From the NCBI GenBank assembly GCA_934503195.1, contig CAKSVM010000013.1:1-47859 (forward strand): DNA of 47,859 nt, written 5' to 3'. Of the stretch, positions 24,401 through 31,712 are shown in pieces (the first letter of the stretch is position 1; each line of letters opens with the position of its first letter). Under the pieces are notes generated by a model. That model saw only the letters and a program-made list of their open reading frames with translations, ran no database searches and was not told where the DNA came from. This DNA is from an uncultured Eubacteriales bacterium. GTDB taxonomy: Bacteria > Bacillota > Clostridia > Oscillospirales > CAG-272. The translations under genes were made by a program, and so were the position numbers.

Positions 24401-25079
24401 CCTCGTAATACTCAAGATATCTTCTCGCGCGCTCGGCCTCGCGTTCAAGCGGAGCCACGCGGCTCTCAAGCTCGGACATTATGTCCTCAAGACGGGTCAG
24501 ATTCTCCTCGACCGTCTCAAGTTTGCCCTCGGCCTCTTCCTTTTTGTAGCGGTATTTCGCGATTCCCGCGGCTTCCTCAAAGATCGTCCGGCGTTCCTCG
24601 CTCTTCTGTGAGATTATCTCGGCGATCCGCCCCTGACCGATTATCGAATATCCGTCGCGGCCGACTCCGGTGTTCATGAAAAGCTCGTGAATGTCGCGCA
24701 GTCTCACCGGCTTGCGGTTGATGAAATACTCGCTCTCGCCCTTGCGGTAGTATCTGCGGGTTACCGTGACTTCGTCGTAGGCTATGTCTATCTGCCTGTC
24801 GGGATTGTCGAACGTGACCGACACCTCGGCGAAATTCATCTGCTTGCGGTCGTCGGTGCCGCCGAAAATAACGTCCTCCATCTTGGTTCCGCGGATGTTC
24901 TTCGACGATATCTCGCCGAGAACCCAGCGCATCGCGTCCGAGATGTTCGACTTTCCGCTTCCGTTCGGACCGACGATAACCGTCGCGCCGACCGCGCGGT
25001 CGTCCGTCCCGGTAAAGCTCAGAACGGTACGGTCGGGAAAGGACTTGAACCCGAACAGCTCCAATGATTTAAGATACAT
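21417..25079 (-). CDS. smc: Chromosome segregation protein SMC
   Basis: SMC dimers with ScpA and ScpB organise and separate chromosomes. 1220 residues show the expected plan: Walker A GPNGSGKS (37-44), a first long coiled coil (about 170-500), the hinge (about 520-660, with ARYVLAVETALGANIQNII), a second coiled coil, and the C-terminal head with LSGGEQAFVAIAL and Walker B CIFDEIEAALD. GGGAGGA lies 7 nt before the ATG at 25079. It is followed 11 nt later by ftsY, the usual rnc-smc-ftsY order. No scpA or scpB is in the window. Confidence 0.97.
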   Translation of the reverse strand: MYLKSLELFGFKSFPDRTVLSFTGTDDRAVGATVIVGPNGSGKSNISDAMRWVLGEISSKNIRGTKMEDVIFGGTDDRKQMNFAEVSVTFDNPDRQIDIAYDEVTVTRRYYRKGESEYFINRKPVRLRDIHELFMNTGVGRDGYSIIGQGRIAEIISQKSEERRTIFEEAAGIAKYRYKKEEAEGKLETVEENLTRLEDIMSELESRVAPLEREAERARRYLEYYEVKKRDDVSLWIYDMNRIRADLKAADDNLALAKNEFDIVSEALSTLENQNERVFEASQESKYKYEQTQRQLDDSNRSIHELDNKIKLTENNISHREEQISERIATREKLKTKGEELSVRLTESEKTLSECREKLAELTGKLSGTESELAGTREKRTALAKKLDDELAEQKRGEERLVELKIRLSVLDTTEKNDSEKTESLESEIKRYTESSTLLSDRAEKAEKAIAGYKARADEIKEKSAKLSAEVEAVKKEKQDLIDAANTAYLDYTAKKHRIDAIRRMEELFEGYSQSVRFLMSEYEAGKIEGTRPVTSEGNGGRIWGPVSRLIDVGARYVLAVETALGANIQNIIVDDESTAKAAIAYLKKKNAGRATFYPITSMKPRYSPIPDSECRKYAGYIGTCDSVIKFDEKFSGIIRNLLASTLIFDNIDNASVMAKATGYRTRIVTVDGQVINAGGSFTGGSAKRDSGMLTRKSETEKLKNDVAALSKILEDNKNSQNECDRRIAAKSREISELSAQNSMLSSLSGAENTQLEVIKSQLGGERNMIESLGRDLEKIKSGFDERAEGIAKLKKESDEIGEANRLIAEKRAAEASELGDLDIRAEELEAERSGLMVSRAEAAKDVETAGEKLSETKNNIEENESAARDNEELREGLEKQNSDAGEELRKMRDELSRLGEKVGGLEKERSDLSAKNLEYEQKINSLRAKIREKTADKEISFRNLTIAESKQKDLSAGIDKLTARLWEDYELTYTTALECGYPEVNDENRSEVISEQNDYRAKLKALGGVNLSAIDEYAEVKKRYDFMTTQINDLRSSKENLLEIIFKLEVEMRETFSSAFAEIDRNFKEVFSELFGGGSCELSLTDPENVLESGIEIRVAPPGKIIKSLTLLSGGEQAFVAIALIFAILRVNPTPFCIFDEIEAALDESNVFRFADYLKRYSDRTQFIVITHRRGTMEIADRIYGVTMQERGISKVLTLDMDEAEESLESAEQNGKEKL

Positions 25080-25120
25080 ATGTTATCCTCCCCGATAGTC
25101 TCAAACGTGAAATTTCCGCG

Positions 25121-26179
25121 TCAGACTGTTTCAATCCTGACCTCGTACTCACAAAGGGTGTCGTCGGCGGCGATTCTGACGTCTGCCGCGCCGAACTCCG
25201 AAATGAGTCTCTGCTTGTTTTTCTTCTTCTGCCCCGAGACCTTTGAAATCTCGCCGGGCGGCGCGTGAAGAATAACGCGCTTTCCCGAAAGATCGAGCTT
25301 GTTCCGCCCGATATATTCGCGCATTACGCGCATATAGTGTTCGCCGTAGACAAGCTCGCCGAGCGCGCTGTGTCCCGCCCCCGCGACCGCCTTTTCGGGA
25401 TCCGAAAGGTTGTCCGAGGCGCAGAGTCCGAGCCGCAAAACCGGAATTCCGGCCTTTATGAAGACGTCGAGCGCGGCCTCCGAGCGGATCACCGCGTCGT
25501 CGAGCGAAAGCGGAAGATATTCCCCGCTCCGCGTCATTTCGCAAAGCTCGGTCCCCTCGAAAACGACGGTCGGATAAATCCGTGCGCCGTCGCAGAGCGA
25601 AGCGATTTCTTCGGCCGTCGCGACTTCCTTTCCGATATCCGATCCCGGAAGGCCGATCATCATCTGCCCGACAAGCGTGAATCCGCGCGATTTTATAAGG
25701 CGGCAGGCGTTTTTCGCGGTCTTTGCCGTGTGTCCGCGCTTTGAAAGCTTAAGAACCCCGTCGTCCATGCTCTGAAGCCCGAGCTCTATGTCGGTGACAC
25801 GGTATTTTTCAAGGATATCGAGAATCTCATCGTCGATATAGTCCGGGCGCGTTGAGATTCTGACCGCTCCCGCCTTTCCGGCGTCGATGTACTCTTTCGC
25901 GACCGAGAGAAGATATACCATCTCGTCGCGGTCAATCCCGGTGAAGCTTCCGCCGAAAAACGCGATCTCAACCTCGGACGACGAATAGTCGACCGTACTT
26001 ACGGCTGTCTCAATCTCGCCCCGCACCGACGTTATGTCGAAATCCCCGTGACCCGAAATGCTCCGCTGATTGCAGAAAACGCAGTTATTCGGGCATCCGA
26101 GATGCGGGATGAAGATCGGGATGTTTATGTGCCTCGGCTTTTTTTGTGGAGAACAATTCCGCGCTTCGTGTTCTCTCAT
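25121..26179 (-). CDS. Elp3-type radical SAM protein of unknown substrate
   Basis: 352 residues. GCPNNCVFC near residues 28-36 is the CxxxCxxC iron-sulfur motif of radical SAM enzymes, followed by FFGGSFTGI (the GGE-like motif), ISTRPDYID, ELGLQSMDDGVL and LVGQMMIGLPGS, all as in the Elp3/HemN-like branch. The C-terminal third (HAPPGEISKVSGQ, KKKNKQRLISEFGAADV) has no recognised catalytic domain and no acetyltransferase. Its ATG overlaps the rnc stop (ATGA), and it lies 41 nt before smc. This gene recurs between rnc and smc in Clostridia, so a link to RNA or ribosome modification is plausible, but the substrate is unknown. Confidence 0.85.
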   Translation of the reverse strand: MREHEARNCSPQKKPRHINIPIFIPHLGCPNNCVFCNQRSISGHGDFDITSVRGEIETAVSTVDYSSSEVEIAFFGGSFTGIDRDEMVYLLSVAKEYIDAGKAGAVRISTRPDYIDDEILDILEKYRVTDIELGLQSMDDGVLKLSKRGHTAKTAKNACRLIKSRGFTLVGQMMIGLPGSDIGKEVATAEEIASLCDGARIYPTVVFEGTELCEMTRSGEYLPLSLDDAVIRSEAALDVFIKAGIPVLRLGLCASDNLSDPEKAVAGAGHSALGELVYGEHYMRVMREYIGRNKLDLSGKRVILHAPPGEISKVSGQKKKNKQRLISEFGAADVRIAADDTLCEYEVRIETV

Positions 26180-26904
26180 TTGTCTCCGAAGAGTATGAGA
26201 GCCTCTTTGGCGGCCATCTGCTCGGCCTCGCGCTTCGAGTGTCCCTTTCCGTGGCCGATGACATTGCTGTTGAGTCTCGCCTCGACCTCAAAGCACTTGT
26301 CGTGGTCGGGACCCGACTCGCCGATGAGAACGTATTCAAGAATTTCGCCGCGCTCCTGCTGAACGATCTGCTGAAGCAGAGTCTTGTGATCCTTGTTCTT
26401 GCCGTTCTCGACGAACTGCCTTATCTCGGGTATAACCCGCGGCATCAGGAACGCCTCGACCGCGTCGCGCGAACCCGAGTCGAGATATATCGACGCCAGA
26501 AGTGCCTCGAAAGCGTCGGCTAAGATCGAAACCCTCTCGCGTCCGTGCGAAAGCTCCTCGCCGTGGCCGAGACGCATATATTTGCCGAGTTCAAGATCGG
26601 CGGCGAGCTTTCCCAAAGTCTTCTCACAGACCGCGCTTGCGCGGATCTTCGTGAGATCGCCCTCCGGAAGCTCGGGAAAATGCTTGTAGAGATAGTCGCT
26701 GACGATTATCGAAAGCACCGAGTCGCCTAAAAACTCCAGACGCTCGTTGAAATCGGAATGCTGTCCCTTCGCCTTCATCTCGTTGGCGAAGGACGAGTGC
26801 GTCAGTGCCGTTTCGAGCAGTCCGATATCTTTGTAGCCGTAACCGATCCGCTTTTCGAAATCCACGAGCGGACGCGGAAGATTTTCTTCGATGTTCTTTC
26901 CCAA
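26176..26904 (-). CDS. rnc: Ribonuclease III
   Basis: RNase III cuts double-stranded RNA, maturing rRNA and, in Bacillus, the SRP RNA. The 242 residues have the signature NERLEFLGDSVL (53-64), the second acidic motif ILADAFEALLASIY, and a C-terminal double-stranded-RNA-binding domain (about 170-238, with HGKGHSKREAEQMAAKEAL). The start is TTG at 26904, AGGA 7 nt upstream. It lies 36 nt after plsX with no acpP between, and overlaps the radical SAM gene by 4 nt. Confidence 0.97.
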   Translation of the reverse strand: MGKNIEENLPRPLVDFEKRIGYGYKDIGLLETALTHSSFANEMKAKGQHSDFNERLEFLGDSVLSIIVSDYLYKHFPELPEGDLTKIRASAVCEKTLGKLAADLELGKYMRLGHGEELSHGRERVSILADAFEALLASIYLDSGSRDAVEAFLMPRVIPEIRQFVENGKNKDHKTLLQQIVQQERGEILEYVLIGESGPDHDKCFEVEARLNSNVIGHGKGHSKREAEQMAAKEALILFGDK

Positions 26905-26940
26905 AATATTTTCCTGCCTTTCGTATCGGATAAATCAGAT

Positions 26941-27960
26941 TCAGACGTCCTTCGCGGCGTTCTGCGCGAGTCCCGCGGCGATCCGCTCGTCGATTATTCC
27001 CGGAACGCCCTTTGAGACATAGTCGCGCGCCTGACGAATCGCGTTCTTGATCGCCTTCGCGTCAGAGCTTCCGTGAGCCTTGAAGACCGGCTTCGAGATT
27101 CCGAGGAAGGGCGCGCCGCCGTATTCGCTGGCGTCAAACGACTTCTTGAGTCCAGAGAATTCCTTCTTTATCATAAGCGCGGCGACCTTGCTGAACGCGT
27201 TCTTGAGGAAGATTCCCTTGAGCTTCTTCATCATGAACTTCGAAAGTCCCTCGATCGTCTTGAGAACGATATTTCCCGTGAAGCCGTCGGTGACAAGCAC
27301 GTCGCACTCGCCGAACGGAATCGACTTCGCCTCGACGTTGCCGATGAAGTTTATCCCCTCGCAGCCACGTAAAAGCTTGTGCGCCTCGACCATTGTCGGA
27401 GTTCCCTTGTGATCCTCGGTGCCGTTGTTGAGGAGTCCGACCTTCGGTCTCTCAACACCGAAAAGCTGCTCCATGTAGACCGATCCGAGAATCGCGAACT
27501 GCAAGAGATACTCGGGAGTCACCGTGACGTTCGAACCCGAGTCGATCATCAGCACCGGCTTGTCCATCGGAAGAATCGTCGCGATGGCCGCGCGCTTCAC
27601 GCCCTTCACACAGCGGACGAGAAGCGTGGCTCCGGTCATCAGCGCGCCGGTGTTTCCGGCCGAGATGAAGGCGTCCCCGCCGCCCGAGGCGAGCGTGCGC
27701 AGTCCGATTCCCATCGAGGAATTCTTCTTCGACATGACGACCGACTGCGCCGGATCCTCCATCGTTACAACCTCGGGCGCGTCGATGAACGTCATTCTCT
27801 CGGTTGAGATCTTCTCCTTCTCGCAGAGATCACGAAGCTCGTTCTCGCGCCCGGTGATCACAAGCTCGACATCCGGATATTCGGCTACGGCCTGCGCCGC
27901 GCCCTTCATTATTTCAAGCGGGGCGTTGTCTCCGCCCATCGCGTCAAGTATAAGTTTCAT
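26941..27960 (-). CDS. plsX: Phosphate acyltransferase PlsX
   Basis: PlsX converts acyl-ACP to acyl-phosphate, the acyl donor for PlsY in phospholipid synthesis. The 339 residues start MKLILDAMGGDNAP and contain SAGNTGALM, DSGSNV and LLNNGTEDHKGT, all family motifs. AAGGAG lies 8 nt before the ATG at 27960, which overlaps the trmFO stop (ATGA); the longer reading from 28017 lies inside trmFO and lacks a ribosome-binding site. plsX is usually followed by acpP; here rnc follows directly. Confidence 0.96.
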   Translation of the reverse strand: MKLILDAMGGDNAPLEIMKGAAQAVAEYPDVELVITGRENELRDLCEKEKISTERMTFIDAPEVVTMEDPAQSVVMSKKNSSMGIGLRTLASGGGDAFISAGNTGALMTGATLLVRCVKGVKRAAIATILPMDKPVLMIDSGSNVTVTPEYLLQFAILGSVYMEQLFGVERPKVGLLNNGTEDHKGTPTMVEAHKLLRGCEGINFIGNVEAKSIPFGECDVLVTDGFTGNIVLKTIEGLSKFMMKKLKGIFLKNAFSKVAALMIKKEFSGLKKSFDASEYGGAPFLGISKPVFKAHGSSDAKAIKNAIRQARDYVSKGVPGIIDERIAAGLAQNAAKDV

Positions 27961-29303
27961 TGCTGATCTCCTTCTGTTTCGTCGGCCGTTTTCCCGGCCT
28001 TTTCTCTCACATAACAAAGCGCGCGGTTCGCGATATATTCGTTTCTCGCCTTCTTGCCGCCTTTCACCTTCACGTCAAGCGACTTCACAAGCCCGAAATT
28101 CGCGTTCATCGGCTGGAAGTCCGAAACGCTCTCGTCGCTTATGTAGCAGGCGAGCGATCCGATCACCGACGTGTTGTCAAAGCTCACGGGTTCCTTTCCC
28201 AGCGCATAAAGCGCGGCGTTCATCCCGGCGATAAGTCCGCTCGACGCGCTCTCGACGTACCCCTCGACCCCGGTCATCTGTCCGGCGAAGAAAAGTCCCG
28301 GACGATTTCGCATCATATAGGTCCGGTCGAGAAGCTTCGGCGAGTTCATGAAGGTGTTTCGGTGCATCACGCCGTAGCGCAGGAATTCCGCGTTCTCGAG
28401 TCCCGGGATAAGCCCGAAAACCCGCTTCTGCTCGGGAAATTTCAGATGAGTCTGGAAGCCGACGATATTGTACATCGACTTCTCGTCGTTCTCCTGCCGG
28501 AGCTGAACGATCGCGAAAGCTTCCTTTCCGGTCGCCGGGACCGTGATCCCGACCGGCTTCATCGGTCCGAAAAGCAGCGTGTCGCGCCCTCTTTTCGCCA
28601 TGACCTCGACCGGCATACAGCCCTCGAAGACCGTAAGCTGCTCCGACTTGTCAAAATCCTTAAGCTCGGCCTCCTCGGCGGTTATCAAAGCCTCGTAGAA
28701 TCTGTCATACTCCTCTTTCGTGAAGGGACAGTTGATGTACGACGCCTCGCCCTTGCCGTATCTCGACGCGTAGAAGGCCTTTGTCATGTCGATCGAGTCA
28801 AAGCTGACAATCGGCGCGGCCGCGTCGAAGAAATGCAGATAATCGACTCCGATAAGCTCTCCGATCGAGTCGGAAAGTGCCTTCGAGGTCAGCGGCCCCG
28901 ACGCCACGACCGTGATTCCGTCGGGAATCTCGGTCACCTCGCCCCCGATGACCTCAATAAGCGGATGATTCCTTATCCTGTCGGTGATATAATCCGAAAA
29001 CTTAACTCTGTCGACCGCGAGCGCGCTCCCCGCCGGAACCTCGGAGGCGTACGCCGCCTCGATTATCAGCGAGTCGAGGAGTCTCATCTCCTCCTTAAGC
29101 ACACCGACCGCGTTTGAGAGCATATTCGACCGGAGCGAGTTTGAACAGACCAGCTCGGCGAATCCCGGCGAGTGATGAGCCGGGGAATATTTCTCCGGCT
29201 TCATCTCAAAGAGCCTGACTCTCACGCCGCGCCCTGCGGCCTGCCACGCGGCCTCGCACCCGGCGAGTCCCGCGCCGATTATATTTATCGTCGGCTCACT
29301 CAT
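27957..29303 (-). CDS. trmFO: tRNA (uracil-54-C5)-methyltransferase, folate/FAD-dependent
   Basis: TrmFO makes ribothymidine 54 in the T loop of tRNAs with methylenetetrahydrofolate and FAD. The 448 residues start with the FAD-binding GAGLAGCEAAWQ (10-21), then HHSPGFAELVCSNSLRS and the C-terminal GQMTGVEGYVESAASGL-like stretch (GQMTGVEGYVESASSG). It overlaps topA by 8 nt and plsX by 4 nt. topA-trmFO adjacency is conserved in Bacillota. FolD, which makes its cofactor, is encoded at the right end of the window. Confidence 0.96.
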   Translation of the reverse strand: MSEPTINIIGAGLAGCEAAWQAAGRGVRVRLFEMKPEKYSPAHHSPGFAELVCSNSLRSNMLSNAVGVLKEEMRLLDSLIIEAAYASEVPAGSALAVDRVKFSDYITDRIRNHPLIEVIGGEVTEIPDGITVVASGPLTSKALSDSIGELIGVDYLHFFDAAAPIVSFDSIDMTKAFYASRYGKGEASYINCPFTKEEYDRFYEALITAEEAELKDFDKSEQLTVFEGCMPVEVMAKRGRDTLLFGPMKPVGITVPATGKEAFAIVQLRQENDEKSMYNIVGFQTHLKFPEQKRVFGLIPGLENAEFLRYGVMHRNTFMNSPKLLDRTYMMRNRPGLFFAGQMTGVEGYVESASSGLIAGMNAALYALGKEPVSFDNTSVIGSLACYISDESVSDFQPMNANFGLVKSLDVKVKGGKKARNEYIANRALCYVREKAGKTADETEGDQQ

Positions 29304-31575
29304 TCGTCTCTTCCTCCGCGCTCTCGACGTCGCGCTTGTAGCCGCAGCCTTCCTTCTTGCAGATCAGCTGATCCTTGCCCTTCTTCTTGTAGAGCATCGA
29401 GCCGCATTCGGGACACTTCTCGTTTGTCGGGACGTCCCACGACGAGAACTCGCACTCGGGATAGCGCGAGCAGCTGTAGAATACGCTCTTGCTCTTTCCC
29501 TTCTTGACGACGATCGGCGCGCCGCAGAGAGGACAGTTCACGCCGATTTCCTTCGCGATCTGCTTCGTGTTCTTGCACTCGGGATAGCGCGAGCAGGCGT
29601 AGAAGTTTCCGAATCGTCCGGTGCGCATGACCATCGGGCTTCCGCACTTTTCGCAGATCATGTCGGTCTCGACAATCTTTTCCTCGACCTTTTCCCCGGT
29701 CGGAGTGAGCGGCTTGGTGTTCTTGCAGGACGGATAGTTCGGGCAGGCGGCGAATTTTCCGTAGCGTCCGTTCTTGACGACCATCTTCGCGCCGCACTTT
29801 TCGCAGATCATGTCGGTCTCCTCGACCGGAGGCGCGTACGCTCCCTTTTCGACCGTCTTCTCGGCGTGATCGAGCGCGGCGGCGAAATCGTCGTAGAATC
29901 CGTGAAGAACCCCGCTCATCGTGTTCACGCCGTTCGCGATCTCGTCAAGCTCGGTCTCCATGTCGGCCGTGAACTCATAGTCGACGATCTTCGGGAAATT
30001 CTCGACCATGAGCTTCGTCGTGATCTCGCCGAGTTCGGTCGGCTTAAGCGACTTTCCCTCGCGCACGACATACCCGCGCGTGATTATCGTGGTGATTATC
30101 GTCGCGAATGTCGACGGACGTCCGATTCCGCGCTCTTCAAGGAACTTGACAAGCGACGCCTCGTTGTATCTCGGGGGCGGCTCGGTGAAATGACGGCTCG
30201 GGGTCGTCTGATCGTGCTTCAGTATGTCGCCCTGCTCGATCTTCGGAAGCTTGAGGCTCTTTTCGGGGGTGTCGGTGTCGGCGACATTCGGCGCGACGTA
30301 ATCCTCCGACTCCTCGTAAAGCGTCATATATCCCTGGAACTTGACGGTATATCCGCTTGAACGGAAGATATAGCCTCCCGCCTCGATGTCGGCCGTGACC
30401 GTGTCAAGCTCGGCCGACGCCATCTGGCTCGCCATGAAGCGGTCCCAGATGAGCTTATAGAGTCTGTACTGATCCTGAGTCAGCGATTTCTTGATCTTTT
30501 CCGGCTCAAAGGCGAGGCTCGACGGGCGGATCGCCTCGTGCGCGTCCTGCGCCCCGGCCTTGGTCTTGTAGATTCTGCGCTCCTTCGGATAGAATTCCTC
30601 GCCGTACTTTCCGACAATGAATTCCTTCGCCGCCTCGGCCGCCTCGTCGGCGATACGGAGCGAGTCGGTACGCATATAGGTGATAAGACCCTGAACTCCG
30701 CCCGACGCGCTTCCGAGATTGATACCCTCGTAAAGCTCCTGCGCCACGCGCATTATCTTCTGCGACTGGAATCCGAGCTTTCTGGAGGCCTCCTGCTGCA
30801 TCGTCGAAGTTGTGAATGGCGGCGCGGGATTTTTCATCCTGATCGCCTTCTTGACCGATTTCACATTGAAATCCTTACCCTCGACGGCGTTCACGACCTT
30901 CATCGTCTCGTCCTCGGAGTGGAGTTCAAGCTTGCCCGACTCGTCGCCCCAGAACTTCGCCTTGACCTTACCGCGGTTCTTTCCTTCGAGCATAACGTCG
31001 ATCGTCCAGTATTCCTCGGGCTTGAACGCGCGGATCTCCTCCTCGCGCTCGACGATTATTCTCGTGGCGACCGACTGAACGCGTCCGGCCGAAAGTCCGC
31101 TCTTGATCGTCTTCCAGAGGAACGGACTCAGCTTGTAGCCGACGATGCGGTCAAGAATTCTCCGCGCCTGCTGAGAATTGACAAGTCCCATGTCGATATC
31201 TCGCGGAGCCTTGATTCCGGCCTTGACCGCCTTTTTCGTGATCTCGTTGAAGGTCACGCGGCGGATCTTGTCCTCGGGGATATCAAGTGCGGTCGAAAGA
31301 TGCCACGCGATGGCCTCTCCCTCGCGGTCCGGGTCGGTCGCGAGAAAGACCTTGTCGGCGTTCTTCGCTTCCTTCTTAAGCTCGCGGATCAGAGGTCCCT
31401 TGCCTCTTATATTTATATACTTCGCTTTGAAATCGTCTTCTATATCGATACCAAGCGTACTCTTCGGAAGGTCGCGTATATGTCCGGTCGAAGCGACGAC
31501 CTTGTATCCCGAGCCGAGATAACCCTTGACGGTACTCGCCTTCGTCGGCGACTCCATTATTACGAGGTTTGACAT
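29296..31575 (-). CDS. topA: DNA topoisomerase I
   Basis: Type IA topoisomerase that relaxes negative supercoils. The 759 residues comprise a Toprim domain (ESPTKA, DPDREGEAIAWHL at 81-93), the catalytic tyrosine Y300 in ITYMRTDS, and four C-terminal four-cysteine zinc ribbons (about 600-745) starting CEKCGAK, CEKCGSP, CPLCGAP and CPECGSM. AAGGAG is 12 nt before the ATG at 31575. It lies 137 nt after dprA; that gap has GC-rich hairpins but no T tract, so read-through from dprA is likely. Confidence 0.97.
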   Translation of the reverse strand: MSNLVIMESPTKASTVKGYLGSGYKVVASTGHIRDLPKSTLGIDIEDDFKAKYINIRGKGPLIRELKKEAKNADKVFLATDPDREGEAIAWHLSTALDIPEDKIRRVTFNEITKKAVKAGIKAPRDIDMGLVNSQQARRILDRIVGYKLSPFLWKTIKSGLSAGRVQSVATRIIVEREEEIRAFKPEEYWTIDVMLEGKNRGKVKAKFWGDESGKLELHSEDETMKVVNAVEGKDFNVKSVKKAIRMKNPAPPFTTSTMQQEASRKLGFQSQKIMRVAQELYEGINLGSASGGVQGLITYMRTDSLRIADEAAEAAKEFIVGKYGEEFYPKERRIYKTKAGAQDAHEAIRPSSLAFEPEKIKKSLTQDQYRLYKLIWDRFMASQMASAELDTVTADIEAGGYIFRSSGYTVKFQGYMTLYEESEDYVAPNVADTDTPEKSLKLPKIEQGDILKHDQTTPSRHFTEPPPRYNEASLVKFLEERGIGRPSTFATIITTIITRGYVVREGKSLKPTELGEITTKLMVENFPKIVDYEFTADMETELDEIANGVNTMSGVLHGFYDDFAAALDHAEKTVEKGAYAPPVEETDMICEKCGAKMVVKNGRYGKFAACPNYPSCKNTKPLTPTGEKVEEKIVETDMICEKCGSPMVMRTGRFGNFYACSRYPECKNTKQIAKEIGVNCPLCGAPIVVKKGKSKSVFYSCSRYPECEFSSWDVPTNEKCPECGSMLYKKKGKDQLICKKEGCGYKRDVESAEEETNE

Positions 31576-31712
31576 TCGTGAATATTACTCCTTAAAATAA
31601 AACTTTCTAGTAAAGCACCCGACACCCCGGTCATCAGCGGCAAAAGCCGCGGCTTCCGGTCTTCGTCCTCCGGACGTCTCTCCGGGCAAATGCTTTCCGG
31701 GGATAAGAATAT

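Noticed and set aside
31576..31712. Terminator between dprA and topA
   Set aside because: Several GC-rich inverted repeats are present, but none is followed by a T tract.
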